A stretch of 64,000 nucleotides of DNA from Bradyrhizobium sp. DOA9 (GTDB taxonomy: Bacteria > Pseudomonadota > Alphaproteobacteria > Rhizobiales > Xanthobacteraceae): contig NZ_DF820425.1 in NCBI RefSeq assembly GCF_000617845.2, positions 2,593,725 to 2,657,724 of the forward strand, read 5' to 3'. Under the pieces are notes generated by a model, which did no database searches, was not told where the DNA came from, and saw only the letters and a list, made by a program, of their open reading frames with translations. Both the position numbers and the translations under genes were made by a program. Of the stretch, positions 17,238 through 25,437 are shown piece by piece. Positions within the stretch are counted from its first letter, which is position 1. The number at the start of each line of letters is the position of its first letter.

Positions 17238-18413
17238 ATGCGACAGTTGAGCTCCCTGATGGAGATGACGGGTGTGATGGGGCTCACGGCCATTGATCTC
17301 GGGCTGCGCGGCGCAACGAGCGGCGTGTTCCTGCTGATCATTCTCGTGGCGCTGCCGCGTCATGCGGCCGGCCAGCAGGCTCTGCTGGGCATGGCCATTT
17401 CCGCCGGTGGCGTGTTCTACGCCATTACGACCGCGCCTTTCTTTCCCAAATCGTCATGGTGGTGGGTGTTGCCGATCCTGTCCGCGCAACCCGCATTGTT
17501 CTGGCTGTGGGCACGCGCCGCGTTCGACGACGATTTCGTGCTCCGGCGCTGGCACGGCGCGTTGTGGCTGGGCATCGTCGCCTTCGCCTTTGCGCTCACC
17601 CTGGGCTGGGCCTATTGGCCCGCTCTGGCCGGGGCCGGCGGTCGAGGCCTGGCGCTGGTCAATCTGGCGTTCGCTCTCGCGGCCGCCGCCCAGACCGTCA
17701 AGACCTGGGGGGCCGATCTGGTTGCGCGCCGCCGCCGGCTGCGGCTGGCGATGCTCGCAATGAATGTCGGGCTGATTGCGGTCGTTGCCAGTGCCGGCTT
17801 CGCTGCCATTCCCGTCGCGGTCCCCGGCGCGCCCGGCAGTCTGCCGACTGCGCTCGCCCTGTTCATGGTAGCCATGATTGCTGGAGTGGGCACTTTCGCC
17901 GCGCAGCCGGCCGCAGCGGTCAACGAGGCCACGGCGGCCATCGCATCCGGCCGCCGGCGCGGGGCTGACCGTACTCCGACTGGCCGGGTCGTCGTCGATC
18001 CCAGGGTCGTCGTCGATCCCAGGGTCGTCGTCGATCCCATCCTATTGCGGCGTCTCGACCATCTGATGAGCGTGGAGCGAACCTACCGGCAGGAAGGTCT
18101 TGCGATCGGGGCACTCGCGGCGCGGCTCGACGTTCCCGAGCACCGGCTCCGCCAGGCCATCAACGAGGGGCTCGGCTATCGCAACTTCAATGCCTTCCTC
18201 AACCACTACCGCATCGAAGATGCCAGGCTGGCGCTCTCCGACGCGACGCAGCGGGAAGTCCCGGTGCTGACCATCGCCATGGACGCGGGCTTCCAGTCGA
18301 TCGGACCTTTCAACCGGGCCTTCAAGGCCGAGACAGGCGTGACCCCGACCGAGTTTCGGCGCGATGCCTTGAGCAGGGCTGAGATCAGCGAACCGCGTCG
18401 AGAAATCGGTTAG
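17238..18413 (+). CDS. Membrane-anchored AraC-family transcription regulator
   Basis: A 391-residue protein with about six or seven membrane helices in residues 10-235 (for example SGVFLLIILVALP, WVLPILSAQPALFWLW, LWLGIVAFAFALTLGWAY, LFMVAMIAGVGTFAA). A linker with a repeated RVVVDP unit follows, then a C-terminal AraC HTH domain (IGALAARLDVPEHRLRQAIN and the second helix pair TIAMDAGFQSIGPFNRAFK, with TPTEFRR). Such proteins sense signals in or across the membrane; ligand unknown. The start at 17238 is chosen because the longer open frame from 17127 would run through the FixK box. An acyltransferase gene follows. Confidence 0.85.
   Translation: MRQLSSLMEMTGVMGLTAIDLGLRGATSGVFLLIILVALPRHAAGQQALLGMAISAGGVFYAITTAPFFPKSSWWWVLPILSAQPALFWLWARAAFDDDFVLRRWHGALWLGIVAFAFALTLGWAYWPALAGAGGRGLALVNLAFALAAAAQTVKTWGADLVARRRRLRLAMLAMNVGLIAVVASAGFAAIPVAVPGAPGSLPTALALFMVAMIAGVGTFAAQPAAAVNEATAAIASGRRRGADRTPTGRVVVDPRVVVDPRVVVDPILLRRLDHLMSVERTYRQEGLAIGALAARLDVPEHRLRQAINEGLGYRNFNAFLNHYRIEDARLALSDATQREVPVLTIAMDAGFQSIGPFNRAFKAETGVTPTEFRRDALSRAEISEPRREIG
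17986..18039 (+). repeat. Three perfect 18-base tandem units inside the AraC-regulator gene
   Basis: The unit GGGTCGTCGTCGATCCCA occurs three times head to tail (17986-18003, 18004-18021, 18022-18039), giving repeated RVVVDP residues in the linker between the membrane part and the DNA-binding domain. Identical units suggest recent copy-number change by slippage. Confidence 0.95.
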
Positions 18414-18423
18414 CCGATTTTTG
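18403..18423 (+). terminator. Short hairpin at the stop codon of the AraC-regulator gene
   Basis: AAATCGG (18403-18409) pairs with CCGATTT (18414-18420) around a TTAG loop that contains the TAG stop, followed by TTGG. The stem is seven base pairs with a short T run, so it is a weak terminator at best. Confidence 0.5.
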
Positions 18424-18486
18424 GATCGGGCGAGAGGGCTCCATCGCGATCGGCCAGACTAGCCGGCAGCAACCTCGCCAGCCGGA

Positions 18487-19725
18487 ATGAGCCCATCCAT
18501 GTCTGCTTCGACCGCCGCCCCTGCATCAGAACGACTGCACGCCCTCGATGCGCTGAGGGGAGGTGCCCTGCTGCTTGGCATCGTCCTGCACGCGGCAATG
18601 TCGTTCGTGCCTGCAACGCCCCGGTTCTGGTTCATCCAGGACACCCATCCCAGCCTGCTGCTGGGCCTGCTCACCTTCACCATCCACGTCTTCCGGATGA
18701 CGGCCTTCTTCCTGATGGCGGGTTTCTTCGCCCGCATGAGCTTTCATCGACGGGGCACCCAGGGTTTCGTCCGGGACAGGCTCCAGAGGATCGGGCTGCC
18801 GCTCGTGATCGGTTGGCCGATCCTGTTCACGCTCATGAGCCTCATCGCGATCTGGGCGTCTCATTTCCCGAATGGCGGCTGGTCCCGCAGCTGGCCGCCG
18901 GTGCTGCCGAATTTCCCCCTGACCCATCTCTGGTTCATCTATGTGCTGCTGGAGCTCTATGCCGCCATGCTGTTGCTGCGCAGCGCGTTTGCCTGGCTCG
19001 ATGCATCGGGCACCTGGCGAGCGGCGATCGATCGGCTGTTCGCAGGGATCATGAGAGGTCCGCTGGCCGCCCTTGTTCCGGCGATCCCGATCGGCATCGC
19101 TTTCTGTCTCGACCAACGCTGGATCAATGTGATGGGGGTGAGGACGCCGGATCAGTCGCTCATCACCAACGCGCAGGCCTGGATCGGCTTCGGCACCGCG
19201 TTCGGCGTCGGCTGGCTGCTGCACCGGCAGATCGATTTGCTGCGGACGATCGAGCGGCGCTGGCTGCCGCACCTGCTGCTCGCCTTCGGCCTGATCCTGA
19301 TCAGCTTCGTGCTTTCGGGGGTGATGTTGTCTGCGTCGGGCGCACCGACTTTGCCCGTCAGTTTCGCGACCCTCAGGCTTGTCTCCGCGGTCCTCTACGC
19401 AGCGGCGATCTGGATCTCGGTTTTCGCGGTCATGGGTCTCGCGCTCCGCTTCATGTCGGGCTTCAGCCTGACATGGCGCTATCTCGCCGACGCGTCCTAC
19501 TGGCTCTATCTGATCCACATGCCGATCGTGATGGCGCTCCAGGTCATGCTGTCGCAACTCGACTGGCCCGGACTGATCAAGTTCGCAATCATTCTCGTCG
19601 TCGCGATCTTGCCGATGCTGGCGAGCTATCATCTGCTGGTGCGCTTCACACTCGTCGGCGCGGTGCTGAATGGTCGTCGCGCCGAGAAACGCATTCTCCC
19701 GCATGGCGGAATTGCGGCCGCGTAG
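18487..19725 (+). CDS. Acyltransferase-3 family membrane protein (OpgC-like)
   Basis: A 412-residue integral membrane acyltransferase of the family that includes OpgC/MdoC glucan succinyltransferases and NodX. It starts ERLHALDALRGGALLLGIVLHAAMSF, containing the family R-G-x10-H motif, and shows FRMTAFFLMAGFFARM, RDRLQRIGLPLVIGWP, LTHLWFIYVLLELY and a C-terminal DASYWLYLIHMPIVMALQ. About ten membrane segments are visible. The acceptor molecule cannot be told from sequence. ATG 18487 is taken; ATG 18499 is an equally possible start. It lies 73 bases after the AraC-type regulator gene, which may control it. Confidence 0.88.
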   Translation: MSPSMSASTAAPASERLHALDALRGGALLLGIVLHAAMSFVPATPRFWFIQDTHPSLLLGLLTFTIHVFRMTAFFLMAGFFARMSFHRRGTQGFVRDRLQRIGLPLVIGWPILFTLMSLIAIWASHFPNGGWSRSWPPVLPNFPLTHLWFIYVLLELYAAMLLLRSAFAWLDASGTWRAAIDRLFAGIMRGPLAALVPAIPIGIAFCLDQRWINVMGVRTPDQSLITNAQAWIGFGTAFGVGWLLHRQIDLLRTIERRWLPHLLLAFGLILISFVLSGVMLSASGAPTLPVSFATLRLVSAVLYAAAIWISVFAVMGLALRFMSGFSLTWRYLADASYWLYLIHMPIVMALQVMLSQLDWPGLIKFAIILVVAILPMLASYHLLVRFTLVGAVLNGRRAEKRILPHGGIAAA

Positions 19726-19783
19726 ACAGCGCCGCTTCGCGCATTAAGATGCCCGCAACAACAATAAGCGGGAGAGCGACGCC

Positions 19784-20977
19784 ATGAAGTTCGGCATCTT
19801 CTACGAGCTGCAGCTGCCGCGGCCCTGGAAGGCGGGCGACGAGCTCGCTCTCTATCAGAACGCGCTCTCGCAGATGGAGCTCGCCGACAGGCTCGGCTAC
19901 GACCATGCCTGGGTGGTCGAGCATCACTTCCTCGAGGAATATTCGCACTCGCCCTCGCCGGAATCCTTCCTCGCCGCCGCAAGCCAGCGCACCAGGAACA
20001 TCCGGCTCGGCCACGGCATCCTCCAGCTCACCACCAACCATCCGGCGCGCGTCGCCGAGCGCGTCGCGGTGCTGGATCTGCTCTCGAATGGCCGCTGCGA
20101 GTTCGGCATGGGCGAGAGCGCCTCGATCACCGAGCTGGAGCCGTTCGGCCGTGACATGGAGACCAAGAAGGAGGTGTTCGAGGAGGCGGTCGCGGCCATC
20201 TTCCCGATGTTCAGGGACGCCGGCTCCGAGCATCACGGCAGATATTTCGACATCCCCTTGCGCAATGTCGTACCAAAACCGGTGCAGAAGCCGCACCCGC
20301 CGCTGTGGATGGCCTGCTCGCAGTTGCCGACCATCGAGCGCGCCGGTCGCCACGGTTTCGGTGCACTGGGCTTCCAGTTCGTCAGCGCCGACGCCGCGCA
20401 CGCCTGGGTGCACGCTTATTACAACGCGATGACAAAACGCCTGCACAAGCTCGCCGATTACGAGATCAATCCCAACATGGCGCTGGTCTCGTTCTTCATG
20501 TGCGCCGAGACGGATGAAGAGGCGCGCGCCCGCGCCGACGGCGCCACCTTCTTCCAGTTCGCGCTCCGCTTCTACGGTGCCGCTCAGAACCGCCAGCGCC
20601 CCGCGCCCTACACCGTCAACATGTGGGACGAGTACAACAAGTGGAAGCGCGACAATCCAGAAGCCCAGGAGGCGGCGCTGCGCGGCGGCCTGATCGGCTC
20701 GCCGGAGACGATCCGCAAGAAGCTGAAGCGCTTCCAGTCCTCGCATATCGACCAGGTCATCCTGCTCAACCAGGCCGGCAAGAACAGCCACGAGCACATC
20801 TGCGAGTCGCTGGAGCTGTTCGGCCGCGAGGTGATGCCGGAGTTCCAGAACGATCCGGCGCAAGCCGCGTGGAAACAGGGCGTGATGAGCGGCGAGATCG
20901 AGCTGGAAGAGATCGACACGGAAGCGTTCACGGACCGCTACGGCAAGCTCGCGATCAATGTTGCGCGCGCCGGGTGA
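19784..20977 (+). CDS. Luciferase-like (LLM-class) flavin-dependent oxidoreductase
   Basis: A 397-residue TIM-barrel monooxygenase of the bacterial luciferase-like class using FMNH2 or F420-type flavin. Seen: MKFGIFYELQLPRPW at the first strand, GYDHAWVVEHHFLEEYSHSPSPE, RIRLGHGI-type segment NIRLGHGILQLTTNHPARVAER, GRCEFGMGES, then VVPKPVQKPHPPLWMA and the helix SPETIRKKLKRFQSSHIDQVILLNQAGKN. Substrate unknown. The last 30 codons reappear as a degenerate copy at 22860-22955. The gene ends four bases before the end of the convergent DUF2269 gene. Confidence 0.93.
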   Translation: MKFGIFYELQLPRPWKAGDELALYQNALSQMELADRLGYDHAWVVEHHFLEEYSHSPSPESFLAAASQRTRNIRLGHGILQLTTNHPARVAERVAVLDLLSNGRCEFGMGESASITELEPFGRDMETKKEVFEEAVAAIFPMFRDAGSEHHGRYFDIPLRNVVPKPVQKPHPPLWMACSQLPTIERAGRHGFGALGFQFVSADAAHAWVHAYYNAMTKRLHKLADYEINPNMALVSFFMCAETDEEARARADGATFFQFALRFYGAAQNRQRPAPYTVNMWDEYNKWKRDNPEAQEAALRGGLIGSPETIRKKLKRFQSSHIDQVILLNQAGKNSHEHICESLELFGREVMPEFQNDPAQAAWKQGVMSGEIELEEIDTEAFTDRYGKLAINVARAG

Positions 20978-20980
20978 AGT

Positions 20981-21460
20981 CTAATCCCAGAATGGAATGG
21001 CCGGACGCGCGATCATCAGCCAGAAGATCATCAGCACGGCTGCGAAAGCCGGAAAGCCGAAGGCGAACCACCACCAGAAGAGACGGTGATACCGGGCGGG
21101 CAGCTTGCTGTTGCTCGCGACCGCTGCGACGGCGAGATCGCGCATCTGCATCTGCATCCACACCACAGGCAGCCAGAAGGCGCCGGTCACGAGATACAGT
21201 GCAATCGACGCCGCCACCCAGCCGTCGCCGAGGGAATACCCGCTCGACCAGGCAAGCCATGTGCCGGTGATCGGCTGCAGGATCACGGCACTCGCCGTGA
21301 ACAGGAAGTCGGCCAGCACCACCGTCCGCGCGACGCCCGCGATTTCGCGCACGTCGCCGCGCAGATGTGCCACCAGCATGAAGAAGGCGATGCCGGCCCC
21401 GGTGCCGAGCAGCACGGCGGCACCGATGATGTGCGCCATCTTCACCAGGAAGTAGAGCAT
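20981..21460 (-). CDS. DUF2269-family integral membrane protein
   Basis: A 159-residue membrane protein with four helices: MLYFLVKMAHIIGAAVLLGTGAGIAFFM, VVLADFLFTASAVILQPITGTWLAW, VAASIALYLVTGAFWLPVVWMQ and LFWWWFAFGFPAFAAVLMIFWLMI. The motif H-I-IGA..LLGTG.GIA and the ending RP matches DUF2269. Function unknown. The ATG at 21460 overlaps (TGATG) the stop that the upstream SDR-DoxX gene would use if its frame were intact, so the two were once translationally coupled. Confidence 0.88.
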   Translation of the reverse strand: MLYFLVKMAHIIGAAVLLGTGAGIAFFMLVAHLRGDVREIAGVARTVVLADFLFTASAVILQPITGTWLAWSSGYSLGDGWVAASIALYLVTGAFWLPVVWMQMQMRDLAVAAVASNSKLPARYHRLFWWWFAFGFPAFAAVLMIFWLMIARPAIPFWD

Positions 21461-21518
21461 CAGCGATCCTCCCGGATCGCCATGGCGACAAGGTTGAGCA
21501 TGATCACCGGCCAGATCT

Positions 21519-22733
21519 TCAGCATTGGTCCCAGCGGTCGGCCCACAGCCGCGGCACCAGGACGGTGCCGATCACGGCATAGGTGAGCGAGATGATCAGT
21601 GCTGCCCAGAGTCCGTAGCGGCTCAGAGGCCGCCAGAGAATGGCAAGGCCGATGAGGATGTCGGCGAGCGCGCCTGCGGTGACGACGAGCGCCGCGACGT
21701 TCCCTTGCAGCCCGCCTTCAAGCAGCAACGACATGCCGATATTCCAGCCCGCGCTCAGCGAGATGATGCCTGTGGCGATCCAGAACGCGCCGAAGACGCC
21801 GAAGATCAGCGGCTTGAGCGCATACAGCCGTGCAAACCATCGTTCCTGCACCGAGGCGGGCTCGCATGCGAGCGCGACGTCGAGATCGCGCGGTGTCCTG
21901 CCGGTCAACCGGTGCCAGGGCTCGGGATCGCCGGTCGCACCGCGGCGCATTTCCGCCTGGGCCGTCGTGCTGATGGGCGTTGGCCATCCCAGCATCTGCG
22001 CAACGTCTCCCGCGCGGTAAGCAACCGAAGCCGCCCAGGATGGCAGCTGCAGGCGGTACGCCGGCCTCCAGCGCAGCCAGGCCCGAAACAGCGCGACCGC
22101 GTCGCTGAAGGCGATCTGCCGTGGGCCGGCCAGATCGAGGGCGATGCGGGACGGCGCGCCCGGCTGCAGGAAGAACAGCACGGTCTCAACGACGTCGTCG
22201 AGATGCACCGGTTGAATCGCCGCCGTATCCGGCATGACCGGCAGAACCGGCAGCGCCGCCAGCCCTCGCAACAGTGCGCTGCCGCCATAGGCGGCGCGGC
22301 CGATCACGACGGAGGGGCGCAGGATGACCCAATCGAGGTCGCGCGCCATCAGGGCGGCTTCGCCCTCCCGCTTGGTACGAGAGAAATCGCTGGGGGCATC
22401 GACATTGCTGCCGATCGCCGAGAACAGGATCACGCGGCGGACGCCTGCGCTCTCGCATGCGCTGTAGAGTGCCGCGCTTCCGGCGACATGAACGCCGTGC
22501 AGATCCCGTCCCTGCAGCGCTCCGGCCAGGTTGATCACCGCATCGACCCCCGTAAGGACGCCCTTCCATTGCGAGGGATCGGTGGTGCGGGCGACGTCGA
22601 GACTGGTATGGCGCCGATCGCGCTCTGTAGCCGGATGGCGCGACACCGACAGACATTCGTGGCCTTCGGCCGACAGCCTGGCGTGGATCGCCGAGCCGAG
22701 AAACCCTGTACCGCCAACGAGGAGAATTCGCAT
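21519..22733 (-). CDS. NAD(P)-binding SDR fused to a DoxX-like membrane domain, probably frameshifted near its end
   Basis: A 404-residue protein. Residues 1-215 form an atypical SDR/NmrA-like Rossmann domain (MRILLVGGTGFLGSAIHARL, INLAGALQGRDLHGVHV, FSAIGSNVDAPSDFSRTKREGE, ILRPSVVIGR). From about residue 305 to the end are four DoxX-type membrane helices (LKPLIFGVFGAFWIATGIISL and so on). As read, it stops at 21519 with ...LWADRWDQC. In the next frame the expected DoxX end follows (PLGPMLKIWPVIMLNLVAMA then IREDR) to a TGA at 21462-21460 overlapping the DUF2269 start. One missing base near 21535 explains this. Start 21733-side ATG at 22733 has a GAGGAG ribosome site. Confidence 0.85.
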   Translation of the reverse strand: MRILLVGGTGFLGSAIHARLSAEGHECLSVSRHPATERDRRHTSLDVARTTDPSQWKGVLTGVDAVINLAGALQGRDLHGVHVAGSAALYSACESAGVRRVILFSAIGSNVDAPSDFSRTKREGEAALMARDLDWVILRPSVVIGRAAYGGSALLRGLAALPVLPVMPDTAAIQPVHLDDVVETVLFFLQPGAPSRIALDLAGPRQIAFSDAVALFRAWLRWRPAYRLQLPSWAASVAYRAGDVAQMLGWPTPISTTAQAEMRRGATGDPEPWHRLTGRTPRDLDVALACEPASVQERWFARLYALKPLIFGVFGAFWIATGIISLSAGWNIGMSLLLEGGLQGNVAALVVTAGALADILIGLAILWRPLSRYGLWAALIISLTYAVIGTVLVPRLWADRWDQC

Positions 22734-23171
22734 GACTGCTCCTTCGATCGGCAACCGAACAAACGGCTGATCTCATCGGATGGACAAGGCGGGGCCGCCG
22801 CACTTGTTCCTCTGGGCGGAACCGGTTAGTCCGACGCAGCTGACGGGCTCTCTTCTGCGCGTGATGAGCGGCGAGATCGAGCTGGAGAGATCGACGCCGA
22901 GGCTGTCACGGATCGCTACGGCAAGCTCGCAATCAATGAGGCAGCGGCGCAGTAAGCTGCTCCTCAAGTCATGCTGCTGACGCAATCTCTGTCTTAGTCG
23001 GGACAACGTAAAACACTGCGTGGGAACCACTCTGGTTCGCACATCGGTTCCAGCCAAGGGGTTGGCGCGAACCCGCAAAAATCCGGTGCAAGCTTCATGA
23101 ACGCGTCCGCGTTCGCTTGCGCTGTTTGCGGGTGTCGGGGACCGGCGATCTAAAAAATCACAGGAGTCATG
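22734..23171. other. Intergenic region with a gene remnant
   Basis: About 440 bases between the divergent SDR-DoxX gene and the RlpA-like gene. It contains the luciferase-like gene remnant at 22860-22955. The rest (22956-23160) shows no gene, repeat or clear operator. Confidence 0.5.
22860..22955 (+). pseudogene. Remnant of the 3' end of a luciferase-like oxidoreductase gene
   Basis: These 96 bases closely match the last 90 or so bases of the gene at 19784-20977: GTGATGAGCGGCGAGATCGA, then one base lost (GCTGGAGAG against GCTGGAAGAG), then GATCGCTACGGCAAGCTCGC and a TAA at 22953-22955 after codons reading AINEAAAQ. Upstream sequence does not match, so only the tail survives. Same orientation as the full gene, 1.9 kb downstream of it. 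Confidence 0.8.
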
Positions 23172-23663
23172 ATGCCGTTCCGCTCGAGCGCCGCAATTTG
23201 CGGCGCCCTGGTTGCGCTTGCCGTTTCCGTTACTGTTGCTCGAAGTGAATCGCGTGAAGTTCACGCAGGTGCCCTCGCCGATGCCGCCTCAGGCGATGCG
23301 GTCGTCGGCGCTGCATCGATGTACAATCCGTTCAAGCCCGGCAAGGAGGAGGGCGGTCCGAAGACAGCCTCGGGCGAGCGTTACGATCCCGCCGGCTGGA
23401 CGGCTGCCATCAAGACGAGCTTGCGCCGCAAATTCGGTGGCGTGCAATTCGGCGAGCGGCCGAAATATGCGCTCATTGAGGCCGTCGGCAAGAAGGTCAT
23501 CGTCAAGATCAACGACGTCGGACCACTCAGGCCCGGCCGCATCATCGACTTCAACGAGCGCACGATGCGTCATTTCGATCCGAGCCTGGAGCGTGGCGTC
23601 ATCGAGGACGTAAGGGTGATCCCGCTCACGGGCGACAACTGGACTTTGGGGCCGGTGGGCTGA
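23172..23663 (+). CDS. RlpA-like double-psi beta-barrel exported protein
   Basis: A 163-residue exported protein with a signal peptide (FRSSAAICGALVALAVSVTV) and a double-psi beta-barrel resembling RlpA: GAASMYNPFKPGKEEGGPKTASGERYDP, TAAIKTSLR, ALIEAVGKKVIVKINDVGPLRPGRIIDF and TMRHFDPSLERGVIEDVRV. RlpA proteins are septal lytic transglycosylases; the usual YGxxFHG motif is replaced here by MYNPFKP, so catalytic activity is uncertain. AGGAG at 23162-23166 is five bases from ATG 23172 and only two from ATG 23169, so 23172 is preferred. Confidence 0.82.
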   Translation: MPFRSSAAICGALVALAVSVTVARSESREVHAGALADAASGDAVVGAASMYNPFKPGKEEGGPKTASGERYDPAGWTAAIKTSLRRKFGGVQFGERPKYALIEAVGKKVIVKINDVGPLRPGRIIDFNERTMRHFDPSLERGVIEDVRVIPLTGDNWTLGPVG

Positions 23664-23786
23664 ATGTTCGGCGTGGTTGGATCAGTGCGGCCTTGGTAAT
23701 GTCCGCTGCTGGCGGCTGACGGGGGTTTTTGCTGGCGTCGTTCCGCTGCATATGATTTGCTTAGCGAGGTGACGGAGGACACTTCC

Positions 23787-25196
23787 GTGGTTCACGAGCG
23801 CGTCGAGCGCCGGCTGGCAGCAATCTTGGCGGCTGACGTAGCCGGCTATTCACGCCTCATGGGCGATGACGAGGAGGGCACTCTTGCCGGATTGAAGGCG
23901 CATCGCCGAGAGCTGGTCGATCACAAGCTCAAGTCGCATCGTGGGCGCCTTATCAAAACGACCGGGGACGGAATGCTCGTGGAGTTCTCGAGCGCCGTCG
24001 AAGCGGTGCAGTGTGCAGTCGAAGTCCAGCGTGAGATGGTCGGCAGGAACGCAAATATTCCTCCCGACCGACGTATCGAATTTCGCGTAGGGATAAATGT
24101 TGGGGACATCATCGAAGATGAGGGCGATATCTTTGGAGACGGTGTCAACGTTGCCGCGCGGCTCGAAGGCATGGCGATGCGCGGCGGCATCTGCATCTCC
24201 CGTCAGGTCCTTGATCAGATCGATGGCAAGCTGAAGCTCCCTTTTCGCGAACTGGGCCGGCAGAACCTCAAGAACATCGCTCGACCGATCGAAGTCTATG
24301 CAATCGATCTGGACAACGACGGATCGCCCGCAGCGCGTGTCCTCTCGGCAGCCAATCTCAAACAGGTCATCCGCTATTGCAGGGCCACGGATGGCGTGCG
24401 GTTGGCCTATGCGAAGGTGGGAAGTGGACCAGGGCTGTTGAGATCAGCGCATTGGCTTGGTCACCTCGAGTATGACTGGGATCTTCCACTCTACCGTGAT
24501 TTTCTGCTCGGGCTTGCCTCGTCATTCACGCTCGTCCGGTACGATGCCCGCGGCAACGGCCTCTCGGACTGGGACGTTGGCGAGCTCTCGCTTGACGCTT
24601 GGGTCAAGGACATGGAAAGCGTGGCCGACGCGGCCGGCCTCGACCGGTTTCCGCTTCTCGGGTTCTCGCAGGGCTGCGCCATTTCGATAGCGTTTGCGGT
24701 CCGGCATCCGGAGCGCGTGTCGCACCTGATCCTGTATGGTGGGTTTGCTGTCGGTGCCAACAAGAATCCAAATCTCTCGGCCGTCGATCGGGAACGGTTT
24801 GCGGCAATGAAAACGCTGATGAGGTTAGGTTGGGGCGCCGATGAGCCGACCTTCCGACAACTGTTTACATCCTCGATGTTACCGAACGCTACAAGAGAAC
24901 AGATCGACGCCTTCAATGAACTTCAACGTCTCAGTGCCTCGGCGGAGTCTGCGGTCCGCTACCTCGAAACGGTAGCTAATTTCGACGTTCGCCCCCTGCT
25001 CGGACAGATTAAGGCCCCTACGCTCGTGATGCATGTTCGAGACGACCGCAGGGTTCCAATCTCTTCGGGCCGAGATATGGCCGCGGAAATTCCGGGCGCC
25101 AGATTCGTCTCGCTGCCTGGTCAAAATCATATGCTGCTAGCGCAGGATCCTGGCACGCCAGTTTTCCTGGAAGAAGTGCGCAATTTTCTACTTTAG
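23787..25196 (+). CDS. Class III adenylate/guanylate cyclase fused to an alpha/beta hydrolase
   Basis: A 469-residue two-domain protein. Residues 5-180 are a class III nucleotide cyclase: AAILAADVAGYSRLMGDDEEGT (metal-binding Asp), IKTTGDGMLVEFSSAVEAVQCA, VGINVGDIIEDEGDIFGDGVNVAARLEGMA. Residues 200-469 are an alpha/beta hydrolase with nucleophile elbow GFSQGC, the acid in HVRDDRRVP and the His in GQNHMLL. The design suggests cNMP production tied to a small-molecule or ester-binding hydrolase domain. Start: GGAGG at 23774-23778 is eight bases from GTG 23787. Several such fusions are known in rhizobial genomes, mostly uncharacterised. Confidence 0.92.
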   Translation: MVHERVERRLAAILAADVAGYSRLMGDDEEGTLAGLKAHRRELVDHKLKSHRGRLIKTTGDGMLVEFSSAVEAVQCAVEVQREMVGRNANIPPDRRIEFRVGINVGDIIEDEGDIFGDGVNVAARLEGMAMRGGICISRQVLDQIDGKLKLPFRELGRQNLKNIARPIEVYAIDLDNDGSPAARVLSAANLKQVIRYCRATDGVRLAYAKVGSGPGLLRSAHWLGHLEYDWDLPLYRDFLLGLASSFTLVRYDARGNGLSDWDVGELSLDAWVKDMESVADAAGLDRFPLLGFSQGCAISIAFAVRHPERVSHLILYGGFAVGANKNPNLSAVDRERFAAMKTLMRLGWGADEPTFRQLFTSSMLPNATREQIDAFNELQRLSASAESAVRYLETVANFDVRPLLGQIKAPTLVMHVRDDRRVPISSGRDMAAEIPGARFVSLPGQNHMLLAQDPGTPVFLEEVRNFLL

Positions 25197-25437
25197 TTTT
25201 CGTGTGGCTGCATGCGGTTGCGAATGCTGACTGGCGGCCCGAGATGTCTCCATTTGACCACGGCCGACCTGTCCGACGCGCTGAGCCGAGGGCCGTTTGC
25301 TGCGCCGAAGCTTGCGTCGACCTGAACGTTCTGGCGTTCCCCCCCGGGCGTGAAAATCGGCAGGCGCCGGCTCTCTGCCTTCCGCGGACATTCCCTTGCT
25401 GCTATCCTCCCGCAAACAACATCTTGCGGAGGAAAGG

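Noticed and set aside
25197-25437. Open frames on both strands between the cyclase and LuxR-type genes
   Set aside because: Short, overlapping and without ribosome sites or family resemblance.
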